Below are positions 47,785 to 61,762 of a stretch of 64,000 nucleotides of DNA, in pieces. The notes beneath the pieces were generated by a model, which saw nothing but the letters and a program-made list of their open reading frames with translations, did not search any database and was not told the origin of the DNA. The translations under genes and the position numbers were made by a program. The stretch is from Eopsaltria australis. Lineage: Eukaryota > Chordata > Aves > Passeriformes > Petroicidae. Location: assembly GCA_034509425.1 (NCBI GenBank), contig JAVTVJ010000117.1, positions 186,001 through 250,000 on the forward strand. Reading direction: 5' to 3'. Positions within the stretch are counted from its first letter, which is position 1, and every line of letters begins with the position of its first letter.

Positions 47785-48720
47785 CGTGCTTTTTAAATAT
47801 CTTTCAGCTGTTGCATGCTCACTAATTAAAACACTTTCCACTCCAAATTCTAATGCCTATTATATTTAATGACATTTTTTTACTCTTCTGCCATTTCAGA
47901 AATATTAGCCATGGATCAGTTTGTGATTTGGTCACTCTCACGGACATACAGGATCTCTTTTTTACAGTAGTTTTAAATATAGTAAAAATAATTCTCTCCA
48001 TTTTAAAGTTTAAATTTTTGCTGGTGAAAAAGAGAATATTAAGAGATCATTTCCCAAAAGTATTTTACAACTCTGGAATATTATAATGATCTCATATTGT
48101 TTTCTGGTCATGTTAATAGCAAAAAAATTTTACAGTTTAGTGCTCATCATTGACAATGTCATCTTGTTTATTCCATAGAAAAGAGACATTCTGAAAAGAG
48201 ACATTCTACAGTCTTATGTTTACAGGATGAATAGAAATGGGAGAGAGGTTACTGAATCATATTTTATGTAATGGAAGCTCACAGAAGAAAGAACAAAAAA
48301 GTCATCTGTAGTTCATTATATCACAATTAAAGGCCAGGCTTAATGTAGAAAACCTAATTACTGTAGGACATTGTACTGTCCCAAATTACTCTGAGCATCT
48401 AAAGTTAGACATGTATCATGTTTTCCACAATGTGAGGATCAGTACTTCACAGGGATCTAGCAATTTGGGCAAGAAAGGGAAGAAGTCCAGAAAGGACTCA
48501 CAGAATGAGCCATATGTTCAGGAATCACTAAGAACAAGTTTTTAAAAATCCTTCCCTTTAAGGAATCACCTGCAGGATCCTCAAAATAGAGAGATAATGA
48601 AGTATCCTTGAAAAGCAAATTTGTCTTTTGTTGTTTCAGCTGAATTGTGGGCTTTAAGCTCCTTTCAATTACTTAAGATTATGATTATAAACAAGGAGTG
48701 AGGTCTAATATTAGAAACAT
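47785..48720. other. Unique noncoding DNA
   Basis: Contains a perfect two-copy tandem duplication at 48178-48207; otherwise nothing recognised. Confidence 0.55.
48178..48207. repeat. Perfect 15-bp tandem duplication
   Basis: GAAAAGAGACATTCT occurs twice without spacer (48178-48192 and 48193-48207), identical, so recent slippage or a polymorphic short indel. Confidence 0.95.
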
Positions 48721-48860
48721 TTTATAGATTGGTCTGAGTAGGAAGAGACCTTAAAGATCATCCAGTTACAGCCCCCCTGCAATAGCCAGGGACATCTTCC
48801 ACTAGACCAGCCTGTTCAAAGCCCCATCCAACCTGGCCCTGAACATTGCTGGGGAGGAAC
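48721..48860 (-). mobile_element. Short CR1 LINE 3' fragment
   Basis: The plus strand reads GGAAGAGACCTTAAAGATCA, CATCTTCCACTAGACCAGCC, TGTTCAAAGCCCCATCCAAC and CTGGCCCTGAACATTGCTGG, the complement of a CR1 3' end. The terminal octamer is lost (TTTATAGATT). Confidence 0.93.
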
Positions 48861-51800
48861 TTATGCTGCAATATTTTATTTTCACTGTGTGACTCTTACT
48901 GCTTCACCTCAAACAGTGCACAGATTTGTTCTTTGGTAATTTTCAAATTCTTAATAAGAAAGTCAGGGTTTTAATTTTTCATTTTATAGCATAAATTGAG
49001 GCTTTTATTACTTTAACTTCTAGGAATATTTTTCATAAATTTACTATTATTTAAATTTTCAGATCTTTTCAAATTTCAAATCTTCTGTTGGAAAGCAATA
49101 CTATCAGAATTTTTTTTCATCAATTCTGGCCACTAACTTTTTTAAACTGTAAATTCTGTCTCTTCAGATGAGTCTATACCTTATAGCACAAGCCATCCAG
49201 TAACACTGCCAGCAAAATCATAGCTCCTGTCAGGTAAACTGATACAGTCCTAAAAAATAGGGTTCTGCTGTCAGCTGCCTCTGTAGGAATTGTCTTATTG
49301 TCTGAGTCACATTCATTCAATATTTTCTTATGCTCTAGAGACTTTATATATTTTGTATGTATATCAAAATAGCAAGATGCAGCTGTTTTTTTAATCTAAA
49401 AGTGCAAATGAAACTGGTTTTTTTTTTAATGCAACATAAAATGTGAAGTATACAGGTATCTCTGCCGGGGAAAGAAAAAAATGAAAAGTTCTTATTTCAT
49501 ATGTGTGGCCTTAATGACATACATTACTCTGTTTGGCTTGGAGCTGTTTATGACTACCTGCAACTCTTTAGCTATAATTAAAAGAGTTGCAGGTCATTCA
49601 GTCTGCATTTTTAATCCTTACACCTTTGGGGTGCTCATCATATGAAAATTTTTTTTTTATGTGGAAGAAGATTCAGCACTTAACGTTGATTGCTTTTTAT
49701 TTAGCACCTAGACAAAAAAAGATTTTCTGTTTGCTTATTTGGTCCATTTTGGGGATGTGGAGAGTCAATAACAGCTTTAACAATAATAAAGGGATTTACA
49801 CAATAAGAAAATACATGTGGCATGGAGATTTTCCTGATTTTTTTAAGGAAAAACTAAAACAAAAACCAGCAGACACCTGTCAAATATAGGCACAGGAAAT
49901 AATCCTGTGAAGAAGCTCCTTCCTTCCACACCTATAGCTAATAAAAACTTGAAGGGAATATTCTTCAATCTGAGGCCTTTTGCACCATAAAACTCAGCAG
50001 TAACCTCAAGTAGGTTGGGAACTCCTGCACTGCTAAATCAACTGTGAAGGATTGCCCCAGTGCATATTGTAAGGTAGTGCAAGATGGTCTTCTGTGTCTT
50101 AATTATTATCATCAACTGAACAGGGAAGCATCACAAGGCAGAAAACAATAAGAATTAAAAAAAAAAAAACAAAAACAAAAGACCATATGAAGTGATAAGA
50201 ATTTTTATTGGAAAGGCCTTTTCCTAAATTTCTGTGATATTCTTTATATCTTCTTTTTCCTGAACAATGTCTATCAACAGTCACACTTCACACAGGTTTG
50301 GAAAGCTCTCACCAACTGTAGCCTCAGTCTAGGTGGGAGACATCTGAATAAACTTGAGAGTTTACAGAGTAGATCCTTCCATGAGAAAAAAATCTCAGTA
50401 ATTCCCTTTAGAGTGAACAGCACTGTGGCCAGCAGAGACAATGAAGATGAGGATCCTTCTGAAATATCTTTTTATCCAGGGAATCTCTTTATAAGTTGTG
50501 GTTACTGTACTGACCAGACTTCTAGACTTCCCTCAAAAATAATGGGAGACCAGCTGGCAAATTCACCTAAAGAGACATGCAAGAGAATGTGATGGGGAGA
50601 AACTTGAGTCCCCACAGAGGCACCTGGTGCCACTTTTGTGTTTTAGAGGTACCTTGTGTGACCTCCAGAACAATGCAGATCTGCCCTAAATCCAAAGTCA
50701 CACTGGCCAGAACCATGCAGAGGTCATGAACTCCCTCAAAACGCATTACATTCAAAAATCTTAAGTAAATTATCTTAATTTAGGCAAGATGAATCTGACA
50801 TGTTATGGCAAGAAAAATATTCACACCTCCACAAGCCTTTTATGTAACGTAGGCATACAAAATAATGTTTTTGGAAAAAGGGGAACACTTTCAAGAAATT
50901 CCACATTACACTAACCCTATTTGTCCAAATTACTGTGGCTATTTTATTTTGTTTAATGAAAAATGATTAGCCCAAACTGTGGTAAAATAAAAGCAAAATA
51001 CATTTACTATGAGCACAGATACTCTAACGTTGCTTTGAGACATTGAAAAGAATCTTGTCTGCACTAAAGGAACAGAATTCAGCAAGAAAGAAAAAAAAAA
51101 GACAAAAATAACCTCTTGTTTATAACCATTCAAAAAATAAATGTACCATTTCTTTCTGCTTAAGAGAACACATCAGAAAAGCCAAACATTAAGAGATGAG
51201 CCAACTGTGATAGTTGTTGGAGCTTCAAAACTCAATTTCTTGACTGATGGGAGCCTGTAGTTAAACCCAGGGCAGGAAAACTGAGCTTGAAGAAGAATTT
51301 TATGAGGTATAGAAGAGGAGGGTGAGGAGACGGAGGCGGACAGGCTGTATGTAAAGTGAGCTCTAAACAGTACAGAGGGAAAAAAAGGAACACAACAAAT
51401 CCCAAAACCCAAACAAAAAAACTGAGCACGAAGAAAGATGGAAGAAATAGCCAGATGGCCACAATTCAGTTTGTCATCTGCAAGTTGAATCATCATAGTC
51501 ACTTTGGAGCACTGGAGGTGAATGTGTCAATGTAATTCATCAGCTGAGAACATGGTTTCAAAGACAGTTTTTGAAAGATCCAGAAAAGGGCTTTGCTCCA
51601 AGTTTAAATGTTCATTCACAGTGAAAAAAAACAAAAGTGCCAGCAAAGTAAAATAGCCCTGTTGTTTATAGATATGCCAATTAACTTCAAAGTCCCTAGT
51701 TACAATAGTTAGGAACTGCAGTATAGGGCTACCTGCGTGTCTAGTGACTCTAAGAACACAGAAATATTGACCAATACTCAAAACACCACTGAGCTGTAAG

Positions 51801-53170
51801 CAATTAGTATCCCTTCCACGAGAAATGAGGAGTAGAGAGGAGACAGACTGCCGGAAGTTACCTGGGGAACTCTGGAGACAAGGGAGGGAAGAATGGGCAC
51901 AAAGGTCAGAACAGAGGCAGAAATATTGCAGCCCACTGAAGAGTTTAAATGGTTTTTGAGCAATCTCCTGAATGCAATCTTGGTGTGGAGTGACCCACAC
52001 AACCCAGCCAGCCAGATTTCTGATACATAAAATAATTCTGGTAATTCCTGCTCTGCCTAAGCGATCTGTGCCAGGAATCTTGCCAAATCAGACATCTCCT
52101 TAGCAAGACTAGAGATGTCAAGTTGCCTGATTTGAGCAAATAATTGCTTATATAAATGAGAAATAAGCATCTTCCCACCACAAGGACCTTTTTTTTTTCA
52201 GTTCTGAAATCTTTATTACTGATCAGTCTTGACAAGCTGCCATCATTCCATTTCTTTGCCAACCACAGGCAAGGTGTGCACAAAGACAATTTGGGCTCCT
52301 TGGTATATCAGAGTTCAGAGGACTTGCCTCTTTCCATGGCCCTGTTTTGAAGCTGGCCAGTGGTATAGGGGTTTTTGAGGAGAGAGGGACAGGTGGGTTG
52401 CAAATTCTATAGCCTAAAAATAACAGCTCTTAAATTGACACTGAGGAGGAGGAAAGACGTGACAATAGAACACAAGTGAATGCTCTGTGAGAAACTGGAA
52501 ACTAAAATAGAGAGATGTGACCTGACATAAAGAATCAACACAACTGGCACATGATTTATTGATTATGGCCTGTCATATGAGAAGGCCTCAGCGAGCTGAA
52601 AAGCCCAAAGCAAAGTAGTATTTTTCTCTCTATAGGATTTGGCATTTGGAAATTGCATACACTTTACCTTTACAGTGATTACTCTCTTCACACAAAGGAA
52701 TATGTGGCTTTGCTTTTCAAGGCAGGCATGGTGCAAACTGTGATATTTTTAGCTGTCAGTGCAAAAAACTGTGGATTGTACTATTGATTCCCACAGACAA
52801 CTTGGAGAGACTAAAAATTCCTTGATGGGGATCAGATGAGTGCAAAGTCTGCATGTATTTGTGAATATGAAAAAGATATTGTAAGAATACAAAAAACACC
52901 TCCACAAACTAAACCATTTTTTTATCTCCTTGAATGCACTAGTTCTGGGTGTATGAACTTTTTAGTTCCTCCTTTGTGATTCTACCTTCTCTCATGATTT
53001 GGACAGTAAAAATGTACAATCTGTAGCCTTAACCCTAAAATATGACCTCAGGATAAAGAGGTAGCAACAGAACCCAAAAATATTCACACAGTGAGTGGTC
53101 CAGCTTCAGCCCTTTTGAAGTCAAGGGAAATTTGACTTCCAGAATCTTTGATCTAACATCAATAAAATGC
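48861..53170. other. Unique noncoding DNA
   Basis: About 4.3 kb. A/T runs at 49420-49429, 49650-49659, 50157-50169 and 52189-52199 are the only simple features. The opposed open frames at 51173-52289 have no recognisable protein. Confidence 0.5.
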
Positions 53171-53616
53171 AGGAGGCTCAACAGAGGCCACTGAGATGCT
53201 GGGGCTGGAACATTCAGTCTGTGAGCAGAGGCTGAGGACCAAGTGCTTGTTCAGGCTGAAGAGGAGGGGGAATTGGGGGGCACCACCCAGCAGCCCCCAG
53301 CACAATGTGGGGAGATCACCAAGAAGATGGACCCACACTTTTCACTGTAGTGTTTGTTGCAAGGCTGACAGACAGTGGATTTAAGATGAAAAACCATCAA
53401 ATTGGATATAATGAGAAAAATTTCCCTGTAGGGGCCGTCAGGTTGTAGATCAGGTGGGCTACAGAGGTTGTGCTACCTCCATCCTCAAATGTTTTCAGTA
53501 CTCAGTGGAGTAGAGCCCTGAGCAACCTGACCCCATAGCTGACCCTCTTGGAGAAGGGGTTTGAGCTAGAGACCTCCTGAGATTCCTTCACACCTGATTT
53601 ATCCTGTGATCTTCTT
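53171..53616 (+). mobile_element. CR1 LINE 3' fragment of a different subfamily
   Basis: Sense-oriented CR1 copy: GAGATGCTGGGGCTGGAACA (53192), GAGCAGAGGCTGAGGACC (53223), TGTTCAGGCTGAAGAGGA (53248), a poor match to the GGATGGAGCCAGACT region (53325), GGTTGTGCTACCTCCATCCT (53465), CCCTGAGCAACCTGACC (53516), and a degenerate end CCTGTGATCTTCTT. The 3' end wording belongs to the CR1 group ending in ATTCTGTGA, unlike the copies at 9.3, 26.0 and 41.9 kb. It is strongly diverged, with an internal G-rich insertion near 53260-53310. Confidence 0.8.
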
Positions 53617-56600
53617 ATCTAAGTGCTTCAAGAACTCATGATAGCTCAAGGATATGTTCGTCTTATGCATATTTGCTACATGATTAAATATAGAAATAAC
53701 ATCAAAAAATATACATAGCTTTTTGTTTTATCTAGCTAATCTTAAGGTGTCCGTATCAAGCTTCAGTATTAGAATGTTTTATCAAAATATACTTGATTGC
53801 TAGAAGGGAAGGTGATCACCCTTATGAATTATCCAGTTTTTCACGGAATAAGTCAAACTGATAGGTGCTGGTGCTTGGACATTTGTATGTGGGCTTCAAA
53901 GAAGGCTGTTCTTTCTTATTTCTGGTAATGAAGCTTTCACATATATAACTGGTATCCTAGAAACTATTGCAAACTGACATTTATGCATCACATATAAGGA
54001 AACTAAAACCTTCTTTACATTGCCCCCCTTTTTTTTTTTAAACTTGAGAAGAAAAACAATTCTTTCCAATTTTTGTACAGGATTTTTATAAAAAGTCTAA
54101 GTATTTCTTGGAGCAAAAAAGAATGTGTATACTATAAATCCAGCAACACTGCATACTCAGAATAACCTATAATATTTTAATCATTATCTCTGGAGAAACT
54201 TGTCTGATATTATGGATTTCTCTGTAAGCTGCAAATGGGCCAAATTACTGATGTTCAACTTGTGTTCACAGAACAAGAAAGGACATCTTATTATCTCACA
54301 GTGTAATGAGCTGCAAATTTGGCCAAAGAGGCCTGTCAGGATCCTGAGCATATCTCTACAACGTTCAGGGCATTGCTTTGCTTCCACAATACTGTCAACT
54401 AAACAAACAGTAGCCTAATTATCAAATAGTCAAAGTAATTTTCATTTACTTTCTTAGGGGCTCAAAGATCATTTTAATGGCGTCTAATTAAGACAACAAA
54501 GAAAGTCAACAGGGAAGTATTTCACATAATGATTATCCAATAAATTGTGTGTATTTCCTTTTGTTTATTTCACAATCTTTTCAACTTATATGTTGTCAGA
54601 GGATTTTTTTTTTCCTTTGAATCCATTTGAATTATGTAGTTTTCAGTGTCTACTCTTAGTCTGGAGGCTCTCTGTTTGTGTGAGTGATTTAACAGCCGGA
54701 TGATCCAGAGCTGAACCCTATCTCATACAGCTGACAAATCTTAAATTCCAGTTTTTGAAATTTAGTGCCTACTCTTCCAGCCAGACCTGCAGACTTGTGC
54801 TGAAATGATTTCTTAGGAATCATTCTAATGGATAACCCTTAGCTCCAGAAAGCTACTTCAAGATGATGCAATTTTGCACCACTAAGTCTCACTACAGAAA
54901 AGAAAAGTTAACAAAAAGCCATGAGAAGATGAGAGCATTTCCCCAGCACTTTCTCAGGAGCAGAAAATGGAGAATAACAAGTCATAGGCTCCATAAAGAT
55001 TGGTCATTTTTGCTGTATAATTAATCAAAGGGTCAGAGAGACCCATTAATTACTGTGTCTTTGGCATTTTGAGTCCCTATCTGACAGGTCATCTAGACAA
55101 GCAGGAAGAAACCATACATGGGCTGACAACTACAGAGCACAGCAGAATCCATCCTTGGTGTGAAGAAGCAACCAGTATTATTATCTTCCATCTCCACCTT
55201 TTCCTTTATCATTTCCCATTTTTTGACTCCTCTGTATAGTTTAGAGGACAATCTCCCCCTTCCCCATCATCCGTCATTTAGGGGTTGGAACAGGGACAAT
55301 CATAAATCACATTGTTTTTATTACTTGAGTTTATAGTTTTTCATTCTGTATTTGTTTTTGCACTCAATTTCAGGACTGTCCAAGGACTGTGCATTTTCTG
55401 GGGTGTCATGCATTTGACACAGCATGTCTTAGGCTGGCTGGCTTTGCCTCTGCCAATTTCATCAGCAATTTCTCTGAAATGAACTATTGAGATCTTACTG
55501 GGGTCCTTAAGGAAGCAGACATTCTCTGCAGTGAGAACAATAAAAGAACTGGTGCAGATTCTGAGCTGACAATCACAGGATACAACCTGAAATTAGTACT
55601 GAAAATTTTTAATTACTGTGATCCCACATCTAACAGAAGAACAACAGTCCCTTCTATCAGTCAACAAAAGCACAACAATGTCATTGTTACAAAGACAACA
55701 AAGGCGGGAGACAAATTATTGCACTTTTTTATACTTTATTTCTTTACAAGGCTTTAATAATATAAATATCTGTTTTAAGAAATTGCCAAAAAAGAAGAAA
55801 AGTAAATGGAATTTTTCCATTTGGGGCATTTGGATGTAGCTGTGGACTGAAATAGATGCATGGCTTCAGAACCTGAATTTGAAAGCAAACTGCCAAAATA
55901 TTTCCAGAATCTCTACTCCAATTTAAAAACAATGTAGGGTGAGAGAAAATTCACAGTAAAAAATATGGAGCTCTGGTTGACTCAGAAGTAGTGGGTCAGT
56001 GGCTGCATGATTATCAGAATAGTTCTCTGATAATAATAAAAATGATCTCACTGTGCATCTTCTCTGTCACTGTCATCTCCCCCAGAAATCTTGGAACCTG
56101 TAACCCAAATGAAATCTGATTTGTTAAAGGGAAATAGCAATGATACTGTCTTCTGGAAATATTATGGAAAAGTTTTTTGGAATATGACATTGGGAAGAGT
56201 TTTGGAGTTCAGCCTTTATTTGTAGCAACATGACAGAGAGTTTAAATGTCCCAATGAATTGGTCAGACAAATTTATAAATACCAGGGAGTGGAACCAACA
56301 TACAGGATGCCTTGGGAAACCCAAGTTCCATTTGTTCCAGTGCTCATGTGAAGGTTTGGGTGCCAAAAGAAGAGAAATATAGGCTGAAGCATTATATTTA
56401 TTCCTACTGTTCAGCCCACTTGGGAAGCAGAAGGAAATGAGGTCTGTATGCCATACTTCTGAGAGGACACAATTTTAAATACACATTTATTACAGAACCT
56501 TCAGACAAATTCAGAGGTAATTGCACTAGGCACTGTACAGATATATGGTACAAGACATCCTCTGCTGGAAAGTGATTGAAAAACAAATAACAAAGAGAGA

Positions 56601-59444
56601 AAAAGCAGTCCTAAATAGAGAGGAGAGGGGTAAGGTTGCATTTAGTGCACTACTAAATAATGTTTGTTTTGTGGTGGAAAAAGAGTAACTTAAAATATAA
56701 CTGTTACGACTAATTAACAGGAAAGGAACTGAATCACTTAGAGACAGTCAAAAATCGGAGAGAAATCTGTACAGAACTAGCACTTCACCCCCAAATACAC
56801 AACTCTGGTTTTAAAAATAGATTTGCTACCAAAAGTTTATGTTTCAGTTAAAGAGATATAGATTCTCCTGTTTCTCAGAGTCTGGATGAGTTTACAAGTT
56901 CATTAAATCTGTATGTTCATCCAGATTAACCTTTCAGGATTCATTGCATTGCTGCTGCAATCACTAAATTCACATAAAATATCATTAAAATGGTTTAGAA
57001 AGATATGCCCACCTAATTGCAGAAGCCTGAGGAGTACTGAAGACAAACTTGCCTACACTCCCAGTGTTATCCAAAATATTACTATTCCTTGCTCTAGCTT
57101 TAGAAAGAAAACATTTATCAACATATGGCTTTTATTCTATGTCCTTCCACTCCAAATAATGCATAACCCACTAAAAAAAAAAATAAAGTATAAATTGCGC
57201 TTTCAGACAAAACTTCTACAAGAAAAAAAAAAATAAAGCAATAACACAGCGAGTTTTATTTTATTAGTCTGAAACCACAAGAAGCAGCCTGTATATGGTA
57301 AAATAGCTGAACCAGAGATTTCAATTGCTTCTGCAGTTCAGTGACTCAAAGGTCTTCTCTCAGGAACACAGCTATGCTTCCCTGCAACATCATCTTTAAC
57401 ATTTTCCTTCACCCTTTCTTCTAGTCTTTAATCATGATTGGTCTGATGAAACTAAGAAAATAACTTTATAATCAACTTAGAAACATTTCCATATTCTGTT
57501 TTGATTTTTATTCTGCAGTTTGCCTGAAGCCTGGTAATCTAACTCCTCCTGAAAATAACGATACCCCCTTAATTCAACTGAACTCTCCCCTTACTTGTTA
57601 CCTGCAAAATATCTGTGTAGGTGGAGCAGAAGAGCTGGTGCAGCAAATGTTTTTTATTCCTTAGGTGTGGACAAAACAGTTTGCTTTAAAGAGCTGAGTT
57701 TTCAGAGTGATCCAAGCCCTCACCCTCATCTCTTTGGTGTCCTAGGTTGTACAGTTAAACAGAGAAGCATTCCATTATTTCTGGAAATGTAAAAACATTA
57801 AGTATTTCCCTATACTACTGTTTCAGTAGATACTGAAGTTACACTGTAAGGTACAATAGCAGTTTTGGTTATATTTTTGCTTTTTTTTTTTTTTAAAGAT
57901 TTTACCTGTATAGTTCTGGATCAATCAATTTACTTGACTTTAAATGGCACCAAGGCTAATTCACAGACTCATTTCACTTCACAGATCTCTTCTGAGGCAC
58001 TAATCATAACTGCATTTGATTTAGGGTCAGTCTTTTGTAGAATTATTAGTCTCATGAGATTTTAAGAGGCAATGACCAGATCTTATAAAGCTGTCCAACA
58101 AACACTTAGTAATTTCTTCCAAATTTGCAACTGGTGTAAATTGAGATGGTGCCACTGATATGAAGGACTAAATTTACATCCACTGAGAATATGGCTCTTG
58201 CAATTTGTTCTTTGTTCCCTTCTGTATGAAAGCTTTCCCAGGTGCACAATTCACAGCTTTAGCTCTCGTTATAGAATGACCAAATAAAGGTCAGAACACG
58301 CTGCCTGCACAGCTCTGAAACATTAACCACCTCCTGTTCACACAGTCAACATCTTGTACAGAGATATATATTTAATGAAAACTTATAGAAGGATACTCTT
58401 AAAATAGACCTCTTAACAGGTGAAAAAATGCCTTTATGAAATTAATTTCCTAAAACTATGATGGAGAGGGATTAAATTATAACAAATGCACTTTGCACCT
58501 GGAAAAGTATGAATGATTTAAAAGAGATGAGAACTGAATCTGTGAGAAACTGAAACCATCATCACTTTAATAGACTTTATTTCACTGAATTGAACTGAGC
58601 TGAAGTTAATTTGCAGTCCATTCACCAAAAACTGTCTTAGTCTGGCTGTGATGGAAGCGTTTCTATCAGAAGACATAATGAAGTGAAATTGCAGGATTAG
58701 GAGAAATAAGGTGAAGGAGAAACTTTGACACACACATTGGCTTACATTCCAGGGAAGAAAAGGGTTCATCAGCTGTTTTACTGATAGTAATAACTTGTCA
58801 AAAAACATGGGAGGTTCATTTGGAATGCAGGTTTTAATGTGGTAGATACTGTACACAAATATTTCCAAACACTTGTCCAGTGGCACCAGGGTTTAGAAAA
58901 GACTTGGAATTTAGAGTGTACTTCCATCGAAAAAAAAGACAGACACCAACCAAAAAAACAAGTAAATAAACAAAAAATCTTTCCCCCCCACCAAAAATAA
59001 GCAAAAAACAATAAAACAAACCCAAAAACCAGTGAAAAAGAAACAACTCCTCCTCTACTTTCATAGCCTGAAGCTCTACACCTGATGTCACTGATGCCAT
59101 ACAGATGTGAAAACATCTTCTTTATGCCCTACTTTATATTTCCATTCCTTTGGTCCTACCATTCACTCATCTTCCTCTCATATTCCTTTCTATGTATTTG
59201 GGATTGCCACTTGAAAACTTATTCCTAAACAGTAATTGAAGATTATAACTTTTCTAACAGATTCTTTTCTCTACTGTTTCTTTAAAAGTCACAGTTTTCA
59301 GAGGCTAAACTTTATTGGAAAAACACGGGAAATCCACACAGTAAATTATCCCAAGTCAGGCCAAGTATACCTCACAAAATTTTTAATTTGGAAATTACAG
59401 GAAAAATAGATTTTGTTATTTGAAAAATATCATATTTACTACAA

Positions 59445-59470
59445 ACAAACAAACTAACTAACTAACTAAC
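59445..59470. repeat. (AAAC)n-(TAAC)n microsatellite
   Basis: Three AAAC units pass into four TAAC units without a break. Confidence 0.85.
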
Positions 59471-59622
59471 AACCCTGCTACCATTTTTTGTTTTACATTA
59501 AGGAAGTTTGTTTATTAACAACATCAAAAAGACCCTAAATTAAAAACTATAGTTTTTCCTTTTTTTAAAAAAAAAAAAAAAAAAAAGAAGCTGGAAAATT
59601 TTGACAAAAGGTTATGTATGTA

Positions 59623-59654
59623 CATCATCCTCAAGGTGCATCATTCTCAAGGTG
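59623..59654. repeat. 16-bp tandem duplication
   Basis: CATCATCCTCAAGGTG (59623-59638) is followed directly by CATCATTCTCAAGGTG (59639-59654), one mismatch. Confidence 0.92.
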
Positions 59655-60861
59655 CAATACTTGGCATGATATGAAAGAGTCAGAGCTCCTGAAAAAGGCA
59701 GAAAAAAGCATAAACTGTGTGATATAAATTCCAGGGCTATCTCCAAATCTCACTACCTCGATTTCCTTCCCTTGCTAGTGCAGTCTCATGGGAAGCTTTG
59801 TTGCTAGAGTCAAAAACTTCATCTCACACTCTTTCAAGTGAATATGCAGAGGGGAATTACAGCTTTTAGAGCTGTCAGCAACATTAGCCCTGCCTACACT
59901 AGAAAATGAAATCGTGCCAATTTCCATTCCATTCACAGCAGGAAATTTGCCAAAGACCAACCTGTTTTGCTCACATGGGCATCAGCCAAGTACTAGCAGG
60001 ACCTCTGTGTGTTCACAGGAATGGGCAGCACCTAATTCCCTGAGGAAAAGGAATTCTACAAGACTCTAATAGAAAGAGGAGATGCTTTTTGATGTAAATT
60101 GTTTCCTTTTCCCACACCTTCCTCCCACCCCCAACCATTTGTCCTCCAAAAAAATAGTTGTAACATCTGTGTAGTTAAGTCTAGGACAAAATAAAATAGA
60201 AGGGATTTAACACATCAGAGCAGCAGATAATAGACACTATTTCTCACACATTGCTTTCAGTGTAGAAAAGACTTTCATAAATTCCTTAACATGTTTCTCA
60301 GATGGTTCTGATGGTTAATTTTTAGTTTGTATCTGTGATTTAATCTTAATCAATCAAAGACAATAGTCTAGGATGTAAACTTAGTGCAAGGCTTGAAAGG
60401 CAATGGTAATAAAATGTAGCAATAACATTCCAGCCTGACCCTCCTCTCATTTGTCAGGGTGCAAGTCAGGAGCAATTCCAGCCTGAGGAATGGAACCATA
60501 CTGGAGTAACACCAGTGTAAACAGGAGTACATTCCTATTGTATAGGATGAAACAATTTCAGATTTGGCACTAAATTCTGATAAACATGCTACAGTGCAGC
60601 TGTGTATTAAACAACCAATTTAGAACAAAAACAAGCCACTAATGTCTACATTTTTCTTCAGATTAATAGGTGGCTAAAACATAGTCTTTTTGAAATAAAT
60701 GACAGGGAGTATTAGCTTTTGAAACATTTCCTTCAGTTGCCTATAACAACTGTAGAAAATGAAGCAAAAATTGTCTTAGACTCACCAAAAAGAATATGCT
60801 TTCATGCCAAAGAGACATTGGACCCGTATAAAAATATTTATAGAGAATTTAGGACATCTGT

Positions 60862-60925
60862 GCTGAGATCCATAAAGGTGTTTAGATCTATAACTCCTGT
60901 TGCAGAACACCTAAAGCACAAGGTG
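60862..60925. mobile_element. Possible relic of a palindromic MITE-like repeat
   Basis: GCTGAGATCCATAAAGGTGT followed by TTAGATCTATAACTCC and AACACCTAAA recalls half of an old palindromic repeat with TTAGGCACCTAAA-type ends found in sauropsids. Similar words (TTAGGCATTTAAAT, TTAGGCATTTAG) occur at about 63255 and 63351. Identification is from motif memory only. The same bases lie in an 81-codon open frame (60719-60964) that I do not take as a gene. Confidence 0.3.
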
Positions 60926-61762
60926 AGAAAGAGGGGGAACGAAGCTACAGGGGTGTTCAAATAGGATATCCATGTCCTGAACTATGTTTCTCTTTCACAG
61001 GAAGACTAAAAGAAGAAGCCAAGGAGCAGACAAAAAAAGGTTTAGTCTGTGCTTTTGGGCCAAAATCCCACAATAACCAAAACACTGTGTAAAAAGACCT
61101 TGATTGTCTTTCTAAGAGCATAACAAAGGCATAAACCAAACTTTTGTGTTGTGAAGTTGTTTTATCTGAAAACAAAGGAATGTGAGAGTTATAAAAAAAT
61201 AAAGAAATTCAAATTTCCTCTGTCAGATATGAAAAAGTGAAAGAATCACACACACAAAAATATCCTTGCTGACACATGTCTTTGTGAGACACGTTCTTTT
61301 TTAAGTCTTTGTGTCAAGCTAAGACTCCCAAGGACATATTGAACTACGAAAAACTCCACATGGTTTCCTGTGAAAATGACTTTTTCCACTAAGCTGCAGC
61401 CATGATGACATAAGGAGAAGGTACAACAATCCTCCATGTGAAAGCATCTCAATTAAGCTCAAATGCAGCAGCCAGGTTAAGAAAAATGTAAACCCTCCTT
61501 CTCTGTTGCTCTACCATGAGCACATCAACCAGAACAGACACACCTTCCAAATAAAGCACTTTAATCATATTGGTGAAATCAAACTCCTCCAAAGTTCATC
61601 TCTCACCAGTGTCTTACCTATTATTTCAGTAGCTGAATTTGTGCAGAAGATGCCTTAAAACAGATCCAACATCTCCCACCAGCCTAAAAACCATTGGTTA
61701 GAGCAGTCTTCTGACATAAGATCTTATCTCCCTTCCAATTAAGACAGGTCTCTGACACCAGG

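Larger units (their letters stand above)
53617..61762. other. Unique noncoding DNA, about 8 kb
   Basis: Contains a (AAAC)n-(TAAC)n microsatellite at 59445-59470, an A run of about 20 at 59567-59586, an A-rich patch at 58930-59040, a 16-bp duplication at 59623-59654, and a possible MITE relic near 60862-60925. No exon or strong repeat recognised. Confidence 0.5.

Noticed and set aside
60719..60964. 81-codon plus-strand frame ending near a donor-like AAGGTGAGA
   Set aside because: It begins with TTG, matches no family I know and overlaps a probable repeat relic.
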